The translations under genes and the position numbers were made by a program. 64,000 bases of DNA from Bifidobacterium animalis subsp. animalis ATCC 25527. GTDB taxonomy: Bacteria; Actinomycetota; Actinomycetes; Actinomycetales; Bifidobacteriaceae. Location: assembly GCF_000260715.1 (NCBI RefSeq), contig NC_017834.1:1868694-1932693 (forward strand), read 5' to 3'. Below the pieces are notes generated by a model. That model ran no database searches. It had not been told where the DNA came from and was given only the letters and a program-made list of their open reading frames with translations. Below, one piece after another: positions 38,136 to 46,699 of the stretch (position 1 is its first letter; every line of letters starts with the position of its first letter).

Positions 38136-40232
38136 ATGACTGATGTATACGCATTGCAATTGCAGCCCGGAGACGTGGTGGGCGGCTACACGCTCGAGTC
38201 ACGCCTTGGTTCCGGTGCCATGGGTTCCGTATGGCGCGCCGTTGACGGCGGAGGCAATGCGTATGCGATGAAGATCCTGCGGGCGTCGCTCTCCGATTCC
38301 GACGACGGCAATCCGGATTCGCCCGAATACCGCGCGCAGGTGGTCGCCCGTGAGCGCTTGCGCCGTGAGGCCGTGGCGATGCGCAAGATCCGCAATTCGG
38401 GAGTCTGCCAGATTGTCGACATGGAGATAGACGATTCGCTGGCATTCCTGGTGACCGAACTCATCGAGGGCGAGAATCTGCGTGAGGATGTTCGCCATAA
38501 CGGCAAGTATGTGGGAGACGATCTCGAACGGCTCTCCAGCAAGCTCATCGACGCCGTGCATGCAGTGCATGAGGCGGGAATTGTGCACCGCGACATCAAG
38601 CCGACCAATGTGATGATTTCGGTGACGGGTCCTGTGCTCGTGGATTTCGGCATCGCGATGACGCCGGGGGAAAGCCATGTGACCAGCACCGGGCTCGTGA
38701 TGGGCACACCCGGCTTCATTGCCCCCGAGGTCATCGAGGGCGCCGAATCCACGGCGGCCAGCGATTGGTGGTCGTTGGCCTCGGTGCTCGCATTCGCGGC
38801 GACCGGCGAACCGGTGTTCGGCACATCGCCCATGATGGCGGTGCTGCAACGCGAGGCATCCGGTCACGCGAATCTGGCAGGGCTGCCCCCGCACACACTG
38901 GAGGCGTTCCGTGCCGCATTGAACCCCGACCCGGCCCAACGCTGCACCCCACAGGAACTGTTGGAGGCCATTCGAACCGACGCGTGGACCAGTGACGGCG
39001 AGGCGATGCTCCCTTTTGATCTTCGCCGCATAGGGCGCAGGGAAACCGATGCTCCCGGGGTGCCAGGCAGCGTGCTCAGCACCCATGAGCGTGTGGAGAA
39101 CCCGCGCACATTATGGCACCGCCAGTCGTTGCCCACCGAGGCCATGCCGGTGAATGTCTCCACAGGTACGGTGCCCCTCCCCCCTATAGCCCGGGCATCG
39201 CATGCGGCAAACGACAATGGCGATATCGTCACACCTTCCTTCAACGATACCGAGAGCACAGTTGACACAAGGGTTTTACCCCAACAGAGCTTTTCCCGAC
39301 AGTGGGACTCCGAGCATACGGTGACGATGCCCCAGCCGCAACCGACCACCCCACTTACGGACACACCACTCCTCGAAGCGGCGACTCAGGCCATGCGCCC
39401 CATGCAATCCGCAACCGGGTTCCAACCCGTCGGCCCTGAGGCAAACAACGCAGAGGCCTCCCCAAATCTCGACCAGTCCCAATATGATGCGCCCAATGGT
39501 GCGTATGCCCCGCAGACACCTGCCTTGCCCAGTGATTACGGACCGGTCGCGACTGCGTACCAGAACACCGTGCGCATGCACCGCACCCGCGGGATTCTCC
39601 CCGTGCTGCTCGCCACACTGCCGTTGATGGCCTTGGCCGCCGCCTGTCCCATGGGCGCAGGCATCGCCGCCAGCATGCTGATCTGGGTGGAGCTTACATT
39701 GGGCATGAACCTCAACACACATGTGGCCCATGTGCTCAGGCGCAATGGGCAGGAGGGCAACGGGTCCAAGGTGTTGCGTGTAGCCCAGCTGCCGTGGCAT
39801 GCCTTTGCGGCGTTGTTCATGTCGCTCTGGAGTCTGTTGCTGTTCTGGGCGATCTATGTGGCGCTAATGCTCGCGGCCATCTATCTCACCGGATTCCCCA
39901 CGTTCACCATGGATGCACCATCGCCGTTGCCGATCAGTCAGATACGGCTGCTGGCGGCATCGCCGGAGTCCACGAGCGGAGCCTGGCTTGCCGTCTCCGC
40001 GGCATTGGCATGGCTGTTCTCGCAATTCGGGCCGTATTCCGCGAATCTACGCGCCGGGGGTGGCGTGATCATCGGGCTGAGCCCCAAGCAAAGGCACATG
40101 CTCAAACCGGAGGGCAAACCCAACAACATCCGCAGGTTCATCGTCCTTGCCATCTGGATCGCGCTGCTCATCGGATCGGTCACACTACTCATCACCACCC
40201 CTTTCATCGACTGGTGGCCCATCCTGCCGTGA
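38136..40232 (+). CDS. serine/threonine protein kinase with C-terminal membrane region
   Basis: 698 residues. The N-terminal kinase domain has the glycine loop GSGAMGSVW, the Lys in AYAMKIL, the catalytic VHRDIKPTN and DFG in VDFGIAM, then GTPGFIAPE, so all key residues are present. A Pro/Thr/Gln-rich linker (about 300-480) leads to a hydrophobic region with about four membrane spans, and the C-terminus lies just past the last span. No extracellular PASTA repeats, so this is not the PknB orthologue. Start at ATG 38136; a TATACG -10 lies 8 bases upstream, suggesting a leaderless mRNA. Confidence 0.92.
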   Translation: MTDVYALQLQPGDVVGGYTLESRLGSGAMGSVWRAVDGGGNAYAMKILRASLSDSDDGNPDSPEYRAQVVARERLRREAVAMRKIRNSGVCQIVDMEIDDSLAFLVTELIEGENLREDVRHNGKYVGDDLERLSSKLIDAVHAVHEAGIVHRDIKPTNVMISVTGPVLVDFGIAMTPGESHVTSTGLVMGTPGFIAPEVIEGAESTAASDWWSLASVLAFAATGEPVFGTSPMMAVLQREASGHANLAGLPPHTLEAFRAALNPDPAQRCTPQELLEAIRTDAWTSDGEAMLPFDLRRIGRRETDAPGVPGSVLSTHERVENPRTLWHRQSLPTEAMPVNVSTGTVPLPPIARASHAANDNGDIVTPSFNDTESTVDTRVLPQQSFSRQWDSEHTVTMPQPQPTTPLTDTPLLEAATQAMRPMQSATGFQPVGPEANNAEASPNLDQSQYDAPNGAYAPQTPALPSDYGPVATAYQNTVRMHRTRGILPVLLATLPLMALAAACPMGAGIAASMLIWVELTLGMNLNTHVAHVLRRNGQEGNGSKVLRVAQLPWHAFAALFMSLWSLLLFWAIYVALMLAAIYLTGFPTFTMDAPSPLPISQIRLLAASPESTSGAWLAVSAALAWLFSQFGPYSANLRAGGGVIIGLSPKQRHMLKPEGKPNNIRRFIVLAIWIALLIGSVTLLITTPFIDWWPILP

Positions 40233-40310
40233 TCCGGCTTGAAGACCATGCAAGACGCTGCGGTCAGCTCCGGGCGAATCGCGCCAGTCATTCATCAGGT
40301 ATCTCCAAAT

Positions 40311-40396
40311 GGGAAGAAAATATGCAGTGCAGGTTTTTCTTCCCATGAAAGACCTCATATCTGGGAAGAAAATATGTGGGCCCAGTTTTTCTTCCC
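40311..40396. repeat. two hairpins with 52-bp spacing (family B)
   Basis: gggaagaaaatatg begins at 40311 and again at 40363, exactly 52 bases apart. In each, gggaagaaaa pairs with ttttcttccc, a perfect 10-bp stem around 12-13 unrelated bases. AT-rich stems could act as terminators after the kinase gene. The same family appears at 60900. The remaining part of 40233-40569 shows nothing I can name. Confidence 0.75.
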
Positions 40397-40569
40397 ATGA
40401 ACGCTGTATATCAGGCAGACGAACCTTGCGAAGCGCAGCAGTGAAGCCGCCGTACCGAATGCCCTGACGAGCGGAGAGCCAAGCGCGCCCTACCCGAATG
40501 CCGCAGCTGCACGCGATTGCCAAAGCATGGGCGTTGCCATAGACTGCTTAGGGTAAGGAAAGGACGGGC

Positions 40570-41601
40570 ATGGCCGCAAAGACACCAAAACGGGAAAGCC
40601 GGGCTCAACGCCGGCAGGAGGAGCAGGCGCGCGCACAAGCCGAGCGCGAGCGACTGCAGAAGGAACGCAGAACACAGACGATCATCGGCATCGTGGTCAC
40701 CGTGGTGCTCATCGCACTCATCGCCATTGCCGGCATCGCCGTGTACCGCAACACGCATCCGAGTGCCGCCAAGCAGCAGGAGGCGGCGAACGAACAATCC
40801 GCAGCGCAGGCCACGCTCAAGGACTCCAAGGTGAAGCCGGCGAAGGCCAGCGAGCTCGGAGGCCTACTCGTGTCGAAGAACGGCTACAACAAGCCGGTGG
40901 AGGGCGTGCCCACCGTAGGAATCTACATGGACTTCATGTGCCCTGGCTGTGGCAATCTCAACCGCAACCTCGACCAGGACCTCGTGAAGATGATGGATGC
41001 AGGCCAGATCAACATCGACCTGCACATCATGAGCTTCATGGACCGTTACTCGTGGATCAACGGTGATTCGAACAATGTCGACGATTACTCGAGCCGCACC
41101 GCCAATGCGGCGATCTACGTGGCAGAGCACGATGACGACCCGAATCATCTGCTCAACTTCATCACGAACCTCTACGCCAAGGATTTCCAGCCTGAAGAGG
41201 GTTCCGGGTACAAGCAGGTGACCGACGACCAGATTAAGGCCCGCATGGATGGCACCGGCATCTCCAAGGATGTGCAGGACAAGGCGATGCAGCGCGGCTA
41301 CGACAAGTGGCTCGATGCCGTGAACACCTACACCCCCACCCGTTCCGAGCTGTTCAACCGTTCCGGACAGCTCAAGGGTGCGATGAGCACCCCGACGATG
41401 ACGATCAACGGCTACTACTGGGATATGAACAGCAGCGAGGTCACAAGCCACAAGACGCTCGCCGAGGCGTTCCTCGAGGCAATCGGTCTGGCCCAGAACA
41501 AGGTGGGTGATGCCGAGGTGCGTCCGTCGATTGGCGCGACCGGCAAGCCGCTCATCGGCTATGCCGACAACAACACCGGGGCTGCCACGAACTCACAGTG
41601 A
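40570..41601 (+). CDS. membrane-anchored DsbA-family thiol-disulfide oxidoreductase
   Basis: 343 residues. A basic cytoplasmic N-terminus (1-36), one membrane span (about 37-58), then an extracellular thioredoxin-fold domain with the active site CPGC in MDFMCPGCGNL, the expected cis-Pro loop near STPTMTINGYYW, and a helical insert. It should oxidise or isomerise cysteines of exported proteins. No DsbB/VKOR gene is adjacent, so the electron acceptor is unknown. Ribosome site aaggaaagga supports the start. Confidence 0.92.
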   Translation: MAAKTPKRESRAQRRQEEQARAQAERERLQKERRTQTIIGIVVTVVLIALIAIAGIAVYRNTHPSAAKQQEAANEQSAAQATLKDSKVKPAKASELGGLLVSKNGYNKPVEGVPTVGIYMDFMCPGCGNLNRNLDQDLVKMMDAGQINIDLHIMSFMDRYSWINGDSNNVDDYSSRTANAAIYVAEHDDDPNHLLNFITNLYAKDFQPEEGSGYKQVTDDQIKARMDGTGISKDVQDKAMQRGYDKWLDAVNTYTPTRSELFNRSGQLKGAMSTPTMTINGYYWDMNSSEVTSHKTLAEAFLEAIGLAQNKVGDAEVRPSIGATGKPLIGYADNNTGAATNSQ

Positions 41602-41665
41602 CCCACCCGGCGATAGCGGGGCCACGAAAATCTGCAGCTAGACACGCACGTACACCATGCCCTCG

Positions 41666-41683
41666 CCTCACGTGAGGTATACT
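41666..41683 (+). promoter_or_regulatory. palindrome abutting a -10 hexamer
   Basis: CCTCACGTGAGG, a perfect 12-bp palindrome, is followed directly by TATACT. It lies 134 bases before tRNA-Thr. The layout is like an operator overlapping a promoter, but the transcript is uncertain. Confidence 0.35.
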
Positions 41684-41758
41684 CTGTGACGACCGTGGAG
41701 ATATTCCACATACCGAGCCGAGATTGTGAAAGCTCTGTGTGACACGCGCGTGGCCGGT

Positions 41759-41789
41759 TTGCCAGCGATTCCGGGCATCTGCTATGCTC
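41759..41789 (+). promoter_or_regulatory. candidate promoter of tRNA-Thr
   Basis: TTGCCA (41759-41764) and TATGCT (41784-41789), spacer 19 bases, would begin transcription about 20 bases before the tRNA. Confidence 0.4.
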
Positions 41790-41816
41790 GGCTGTTGACG
41801 TCGAGCGCACGTTGCG

Positions 41817-41893
41817 CCTCCTTAGCTCAGATGGCCAGAGCGGCCGCCTTGTAAGCGGCAGGTCGTCGGTTCGATCCCGACAGGAGGCTCCAC
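41817..41893 (+). tRNA. tRNA-Thr (anticodon TGT)
   Basis: Complete cloverleaf: acceptor GCCTCCT with AGGAGGC, D arm GCTC/GAGC, anticodon arm GCCGC-CTTGTAA-GCGGC placing TGT at positions 34-36, and T arm GTCGG-TTCGATC-CCGAC. CCA is encoded (41891-41893). Reads ACA and, by wobble, other threonine codons. Confidence 0.96.
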
Positions 41894-41931
41894 GGTTGTG
41901 TCGGGGGAATGTATCGCGTACAATGAAGGTA

Positions 41932-42130
41932 CATTTCCTTTGAATTGATAATTGAATAACACTTACCACGAGTAAGATCCAGAAGTCTTCCCCCCCAACC
42001 ATGAGACTTCTGGACTGAGCAGCGACCCTCCCCTAGCGGTCGCGCTCAACGGGGGCGAGATAACCCCCTTCTCTCTCGCCCCTATTACCTCAATGGCTTC
42101 AGCGTTTCGGCGCTGAAGCCATTTCTTTTA
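41932..42130 (+). ncRNA. candidate small RNA with C-rich hairpin loops (6C-like)
   Basis: No reading frame, but a complete transcription unit is visible: TTGTGT (41897), 17 bases, TACAAT (41920-41925), then a region ending in a textbook terminator at 42093-42130. Between them are three hairpins with C-rich loops: CCAGAAGTCT/AGACTTCTGG with seven consecutive C in the loop; GCGACC/GGTCGC with ctcccct; GGGGCGAG/CTCGCCCC with aaccccctt. Such loops could pair with Shine-Dalgarno sequences. Actinobacteria have a known '6C' RNA family with C-run loops and a terminator; identity with it is inference. Confidence 0.6.
42093..42130 (+). terminator. intrinsic terminator of the small RNA
   Basis: atggcttcagcg and its complement, 6-base loop, followed by ttctttta. 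Textbook form. Confidence 0.85.
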
Positions 42131-42270
42131 TTCACGTTCACTGTCTATGCAGAAGGTGAGTTGCTGCCGGTACAATCGATAGCACATATTCACAAGCACC
42201 TGCTCGACGACCACGCCTGCGGCGCAAGATGCAGGGGCTCCGTTGCAACGGAAAACGGGAAAGAGGAACC

Positions 42271-43818
42271 ATGGCGAGACGTTGGACTCCGCAGCGCATG
42301 ATGCGATTGCGGACCATTCGCATTGCGTCGAGTATGGTCACCATTGTGGCCCTGCTGCTCGGTTTCTTCGTGTGCGCACGAAAAACCGTGGCGCTCGAGG
42401 TGAACGGCGAAACCACCACCGTCACCACGTTCGCGACCACGATTCCCGGGTTTCTACGCGAACAGCATGTCAAGCTCAAAACTCACGATCTGGTGCGCTC
42501 CTCCACTCCGGGCCAGCTCACCGACAACTCCACCGTCACCGTGCAGAGCGCCTACCAGACAACCATCTCAATCGACGGCCAGCAGATGCCGTTCTGGACG
42601 GTCGCCGACAGCGCGGAACAGCTCATCGCCTTCTTCGAACAGAACGAAGTGGCCGCGAACCGCATCACCGTGGACATCAAGAACGTGTATAACCAGCTCA
42701 CCGGCGGACTGGTGATCAACGCCGACGGTCCGGTCACCGTGATCGCGGACGGCAAGACCTCCATTGCCCCCAACGGCAAGCTCCCCGCCGCCTCCATAAT
42801 CGATTCGAAAGGCATCACGCTGGGCAAGAACGACCGCGTGAGCGTTTCGAAAGACGGCTCGCAGACTATTCTGCGCGTGGAGCGCGTGACCACCAAGGAG
42901 ATCACCGAAACCGAGGATGTTCCGTTCTCCACGCAGACGATTGTGGACGACTCGCTTGAACCCGGGGTCACCGAGGTACGGCAGGAGGGCAGGAACGGGC
43001 AGAATCAGCTGCGCTACCGCGTGACCTACGTAGACGGCAAGGAGGACTCCCGCGAACTGTTGGACACCACCCCACTGTCCACCCCAATCGACCGGATCAT
43101 CGCCATAGGGCCTGAACCCGTGAAAGAGACGCCCCAGAAGGAAGACAACCCCGGCGCGTCCAACGACGAAGTGCAATCCGCAGGCCAATCTGCAGGCAAT
43201 TCCGCGGGTACGAACGACAAGCAGTCCGCAACGGAAAACAACACCGGAGACGCCGCGGAACCAAGTGCTGAATCCTCCCCCACCCCCTCGGCACAACCGA
43301 GCCAGCAGCCCAGCGCGAAGCCGAGCGAGCAACCGACGAGCAAGCCGACGCAATCCGCACAGCCCACACAGAAACCGTCTGAGCAGCCTACGCAGCAACC
43401 GTCCGCGCAGCCCACCCAACAGCCGAAGCCCACGCCGACACCTACCCAAAAGCCGACGCAGCAACCGGAACAGCCCACGCCATCGAATTGCCGCCTGTGC
43501 AAGCCGAGTCCGAGCGCCGCGCAAGCGTATGCGGCCGGCGCCGCAGCACAATACGGGTGGACCGGCAAGAACTGGGAAGATCTGGTGAAGCTGTGGAACC
43601 GCGAATCAAACTGGCTGTGGTATGCGGAGAACAAGTCGTCGGACGCATACGGCATACCGCAATCCCTGCCGGGCAGCAAAATGGCGCAGTTCGGCGAGAA
43701 CTGGAAGGAAGACGCCGCCGTGCAGATTGACTGGGGACTCAACTACATCGCCACGCATCCGAAGTACGGCAGTCCGAGCAAGGCGTGGGCCCACTCCGAG
43801 AAATACGGGTGGTATTAA
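42271..43818 (+). CDS. Rpf/transglycosylase-like secreted protein with G5 domain
   Basis: 515 residues. An N-terminal signal or membrane segment (about 17-40) is followed by DUF348 repeats (VTVQSAYQTTISIDG-type), a G5 domain (about 205-265), then a long Pro/Gln/Ser-rich stalk (about 320-405) that can cross the cell wall. The C-terminal 95 residues are lysozyme-like with LWNRESNW holding the likely catalytic Glu. This is the resuscitation-promoting-factor layout: cleavage of peptidoglycan to aid growth. The start was set at ATG 42271 because of gaggaacc; a frame from 42229 lacks a ribosome site. Confidence 0.9.
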   Translation: MARRWTPQRMMRLRTIRIASSMVTIVALLLGFFVCARKTVALEVNGETTTVTTFATTIPGFLREQHVKLKTHDLVRSSTPGQLTDNSTVTVQSAYQTTISIDGQQMPFWTVADSAEQLIAFFEQNEVAANRITVDIKNVYNQLTGGLVINADGPVTVIADGKTSIAPNGKLPAASIIDSKGITLGKNDRVSVSKDGSQTILRVERVTTKEITETEDVPFSTQTIVDDSLEPGVTEVRQEGRNGQNQLRYRVTYVDGKEDSRELLDTTPLSTPIDRIIAIGPEPVKETPQKEDNPGASNDEVQSAGQSAGNSAGTNDKQSATENNTGDAAEPSAESSPTPSAQPSQQPSAKPSEQPTSKPTQSAQPTQKPSEQPTQQPSAQPTQQPKPTPTPTQKPTQQPEQPTPSNCRLCKPSPSAAQAYAAGAAAQYGWTGKNWEDLVKLWNRESNWLWYAENKSSDAYGIPQSLPGSKMAQFGENWKEDAAVQIDWGLNYIATHPKYGSPSKAWAHSEKYGWY

Positions 43819-43959
43819 GGAGCGCCACATGTTGGCACGCATCCGGTCTGCCCGACAGTGGTGCGGCCGCACATGCAGCAGATGAAGACGCCTACACTTG
43901 GTATTGAGCATTTGACAGACAGGATCACACAAAGATCACACAAGGATTCGGGAGCAAGC

Positions 43960-44853
43960 ATGGGCACAGCGCAAGCAGACGGCGGGAACCTGCTGGGAGC
44001 GGCCGATATTCGCAGAATCGCCGCCGAAGAGGGCATCACGCCGACGAAGAAGTTCGGGCAGAACTTCGTGATCGACCCCGGCACCGTGCGCAAGATTGTG
44101 CGCGAGGCGGGCGTCGACGCCGGTGACCAGGTGATGGAGGTGGGTCCCGGGCTCGGTTCGCTCACCTTGGCGATTCTCGAGACCGGCGCCGACCTCACCG
44201 CCGTGGAAATCGATCCGCCGTTGGCACAGCGCCTGCCGCAGACGATCGCCGAGTTCATGCCGAATGCGGTTAACAGATTCCGTGTGGTCAACATGGATGC
44301 GCTCAAGGTCACGCCGTCGCAGTTGCCGCAGCTCGCCGACGCCGCGACGTTCACACTGGTGGCCAATCTGCCCTACAATGTGGCGACGCCGATTCTGCTC
44401 ACGCTGCTCGAACGATTCGGCAATCTCGACTCCTTCCTCGTGATGGTGCAGAAAGAGGTGGCCGAACGCCTCAGCGCACAGCCGGGATCCAAGGTCTACG
44501 GCACGCCGAGCGTAAAGCTCGCCTGGTACGGCACCGCGAAAAGCGTGGGCAATATTGGCCGCAACGTGTTCTGGCCAGCGCCGAACGTTGATTCCGCACT
44601 GGTGCGGTTCGAACGCCATGCCGCAGACGATCCGCGCAATCCCAACAACCGCAATGTGGAACGCGATCTGGTGTTCCGGCTCATCGACGCCTCCTTCGCG
44701 CAGCGACGCAAGACACTGCACGCGGCATTGAGGAAAATCGTGCCCCCCGGCGCATTCGAACGCGCGGGAATAGACCCGACTCGCCGTGGCGAGACGCTTG
44801 ACATAGATGAATTCGTGGCGCTCGCCACCGCATGCAAGGAGCTTGAAGCATGA
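43960..44853 (+). CDS. rsmA: 16S rRNA dimethyladenosine transferase
   Basis: 297 residues; dimethylates A1518 and A1519 in helix 45 of 16S rRNA during small-subunit assembly, using SAM. The SAM loop EVGPGLGSLT, acidic EIDPP, and catalytic motif NLPYNV are all present, with a C-terminal helical domain. Loss of this enzyme gives kasugamycin resistance in other bacteria. The start was set at 43960 for gggagcaagc; the open frame extends to 43858. Its stop overlaps ispE by four bases (ATGA), so the two are translationally coupled. Confidence 0.95.
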   Translation: MGTAQADGGNLLGAADIRRIAAEEGITPTKKFGQNFVIDPGTVRKIVREAGVDAGDQVMEVGPGLGSLTLAILETGADLTAVEIDPPLAQRLPQTIAEFMPNAVNRFRVVNMDALKVTPSQLPQLADAATFTLVANLPYNVATPILLTLLERFGNLDSFLVMVQKEVAERLSAQPGSKVYGTPSVKLAWYGTAKSVGNIGRNVFWPAPNVDSALVRFERHAADDPRNPNNRNVERDLVFRLIDASFAQRRKTLHAALRKIVPPGAFERAGIDPTRRGETLDIDEFVALATACKELEA

Positions 44854-45806
44854 GCGCACCCAACGGCGCCCGATTCCAGACCCCCATGCTCCGCGCAGAC
44901 TACGCCAGCGTGCATGTGGACTGCCCTGCCAAGACGAATCTCACATTGCATGTGGGGGAACGCCGTGAGGAATGGGACGGCAGACATACCTTGGAGACCA
45001 TCTACTGCGGCGTGGGCATATACGACACGGTGACGGTGACCGCCAAGGAACCGGGAACCGGCTTCTCCCTCGATCTCGCTGGCACTCATTTGGGAGACCT
45101 GGCCGCGTCAACGAGCGACATGCGCAGGAACCATGCCGTGCTCGCCATGTTCGCGATGGCGCAGGCCAGCGGGCACGAACCTGACGTCTCCATTAGCATA
45201 GAGAAGCGCATTCCCGTCGCAGCCGGCCTGGGAGGCGGCTCGGCGGATGCGGCAGGCACACTGCTCGCGCTCAATGCGTTGTGGAATCTCAATTGGCCAG
45301 TGGCACGACTCCGCGAGATAGCGGCCACCTTGGGCGCCGACATGCCGTTCTGCGTTACCGGCGGCCTGGCTTTGGGCACCGGCTTCGGCGAGCGTATAGA
45401 GGATCTGACCGCATCCGACCCGCGTATCGAACATGCGGTGGGCGATCTGTTCGCAGATGCCCCCTCCGGCGATGGCGCGCACATGCTCGTCGGCGCATAC
45501 CTGTCACAGCTGAGCACGCCAGAAGTCTACTCCACCTTCGACGTGCTCGGCGCAGGAGAAGGCGACCTCAACGAGTTGCAGCACGCCGCCGTCTCGCTGC
45601 ATCCGCGCAGCGGCGTGGCCATCCGCGAAGCTCAGCAGGCGGGCGCGACGAGTGCCTTCGTCTCCGGATCGGGCCCTACCGTGATCGCCGTGGTGCCTAA
45701 CGACCGGGTGCGCGAGGCGACGCGCGCGGCATGGCAGGCTTCCGGGGCCGTCGACCGCATCATCGAAGCACAGGTGCCGGCCGTACCGCTCATGCGAGCC
45801 GAGTAG
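44850..45806 (+). CDS. ispE: 4-diphosphocytidyl-2-C-methyl-D-erythritol kinase
   Basis: 318-residue GHMP kinase of the MEP isoprenoid pathway; phosphorylates CDP-methylerythritol at the 2-hydroxyl. The ATP loop PVAAGLGGGSADAAG is near residue 118, and the N-terminal CPAKTNLTLHVG and C-terminal GSGPTVIAVV motifs are in place. The start overlaps the rsmA stop. Presence shows that this organism makes isoprenoids through MEP. Confidence 0.95.
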   Translation: MSAPNGARFQTPMLRADYASVHVDCPAKTNLTLHVGERREEWDGRHTLETIYCGVGIYDTVTVTAKEPGTGFSLDLAGTHLGDLAASTSDMRRNHAVLAMFAMAQASGHEPDVSISIEKRIPVAAGLGGGSADAAGTLLALNALWNLNWPVARLREIAATLGADMPFCVTGGLALGTGFGERIEDLTASDPRIEHAVGDLFADAPSGDGAHMLVGAYLSQLSTPEVYSTFDVLGAGEGDLNELQHAAVSLHPRSGVAIREAQQAGATSAFVSGSGPTVIAVVPNDRVREATRAAWQASGAVDRIIEAQVPAVPLMRAE

Positions 45807-45877
45807 CGGGCAGCCGGACCGCCGGGCGTCAGGGCTTATGCGATACTGGAACCACCGGTTACATGTAAAGGATTGAC

Positions 45878-46504
45878 ATGGCAGAGAATAATGACGCCCG
45901 CGAAGAACGCCGGGAGTACATGCACAGGCGCCAGACGATCGTGTTCGCGGTCGTGGGCGCGGTTCTCGTGGTCGCGCTGTTCATTTCGTCGCTGTTCCTG
46001 TTCCACGTCGGTGGTCTGGGCGAGGTGAAGACCACTGCCGAGGGGGCGAACCACGGTGTGGTGGCGCCCTGCGTATCCCCTGCCGAAGATGGCAGCAAAC
46101 CGAAGTACCTCGACAGCAAATCCGTAACCACGCGCGTGCTCAATGGCACGAAGTTCTCCGGGTTCGCGAATGCCGTCGGCCAGGCGCTGCAGAACCGCGA
46201 ATTCGTGGTGCAGAGCATTGACAACTACGACAATGCGAAGGTGGAGCGCACCACCATCGTGTTCGGCAAGAACGCCATTCCGCAAGCGTACACGCTTGCC
46301 GCGAACTTCCCTGACGCCCAGCTGCAGATGGATGATCGGCAAGACAAACTGGTGGACGTGATTCTGGGCGCCACGTTCCAGAACCTCACGAAAACCGATG
46401 AACTGCCCAAGACCGGCTCCGAGATCCCGAACATCGAAGGCTGCAAGCCGGCGAACGACATGAAAGACCTTCCCAAGGCCCCCGAGCATACCCCGGTGGG
46501 CTGA
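45878..46504 (+). CDS. LytR C-terminal domain membrane protein
   Basis: 208 residues: short charged cytoplasmic tail, one span (about 22-44) and an extracellular LytR_C domain (VTTRVLNGTKFSGFANAVG and following). This small domain accompanies many LytR-CpsA-Psr proteins but here stands alone; its role in the envelope is unknown. It is followed by a long hairpin and is convergent with cca. Confidence 0.85.
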   Translation: MAENNDAREERREYMHRRQTIVFAVVGAVLVVALFISSLFLFHVGGLGEVKTTAEGANHGVVAPCVSPAEDGSKPKYLDSKSVTTRVLNGTKFSGFANAVGQALQNREFVVQSIDNYDNAKVERTTIVFGKNAIPQAYTLAANFPDAQLQMDDRQDKLVDVILGATFQNLTKTDELPKTGSEIPNIEGCKPANDMKDLPKAPEHTPVG

Positions 46505-46564
46505 TTCCCCTTCGTCCGCCTGAAACGGCACCTTTTCGGCATGATTGTGGTCGGGGCGGGACCT

Positions 46565-46649
46565 CGCTTCGTCAAACGCTCGCTACGGCGGCTTTGCTAC
46601 CGCGGCTCGCGGCAGCAAAGCCGCCGTACGGAGACGCTTCGACGAAGCG
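46565..46649. repeat. long-stem intergenic hairpin (family H)
   Basis: About 34-base arms (cgcttcgtcaaacgctcgct... against ...gagacgcttcgacgaagcg, with tacggcggctttgct perfect at the tip) around a 15-base loop, between convergent genes. The arms contain the gacgaagcg word seen in other H-family hairpins at 56818-61158. Confidence 0.65.
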
Positions 46650-46699
46650 GGGGCGTCGGTCGGGACCCGCACACGGCACACCGGCATTCCTACAGCGCA

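Noticed and set aside
41897-42130. ydaO (c-di-AMP) riboswitch before the Rpf-like gene
   Set aside because: Such switches often precede rpf genes in Actinobacteria, but its conserved elements could not be matched, and a full terminator with no downstream expression platform separates it from the gene.
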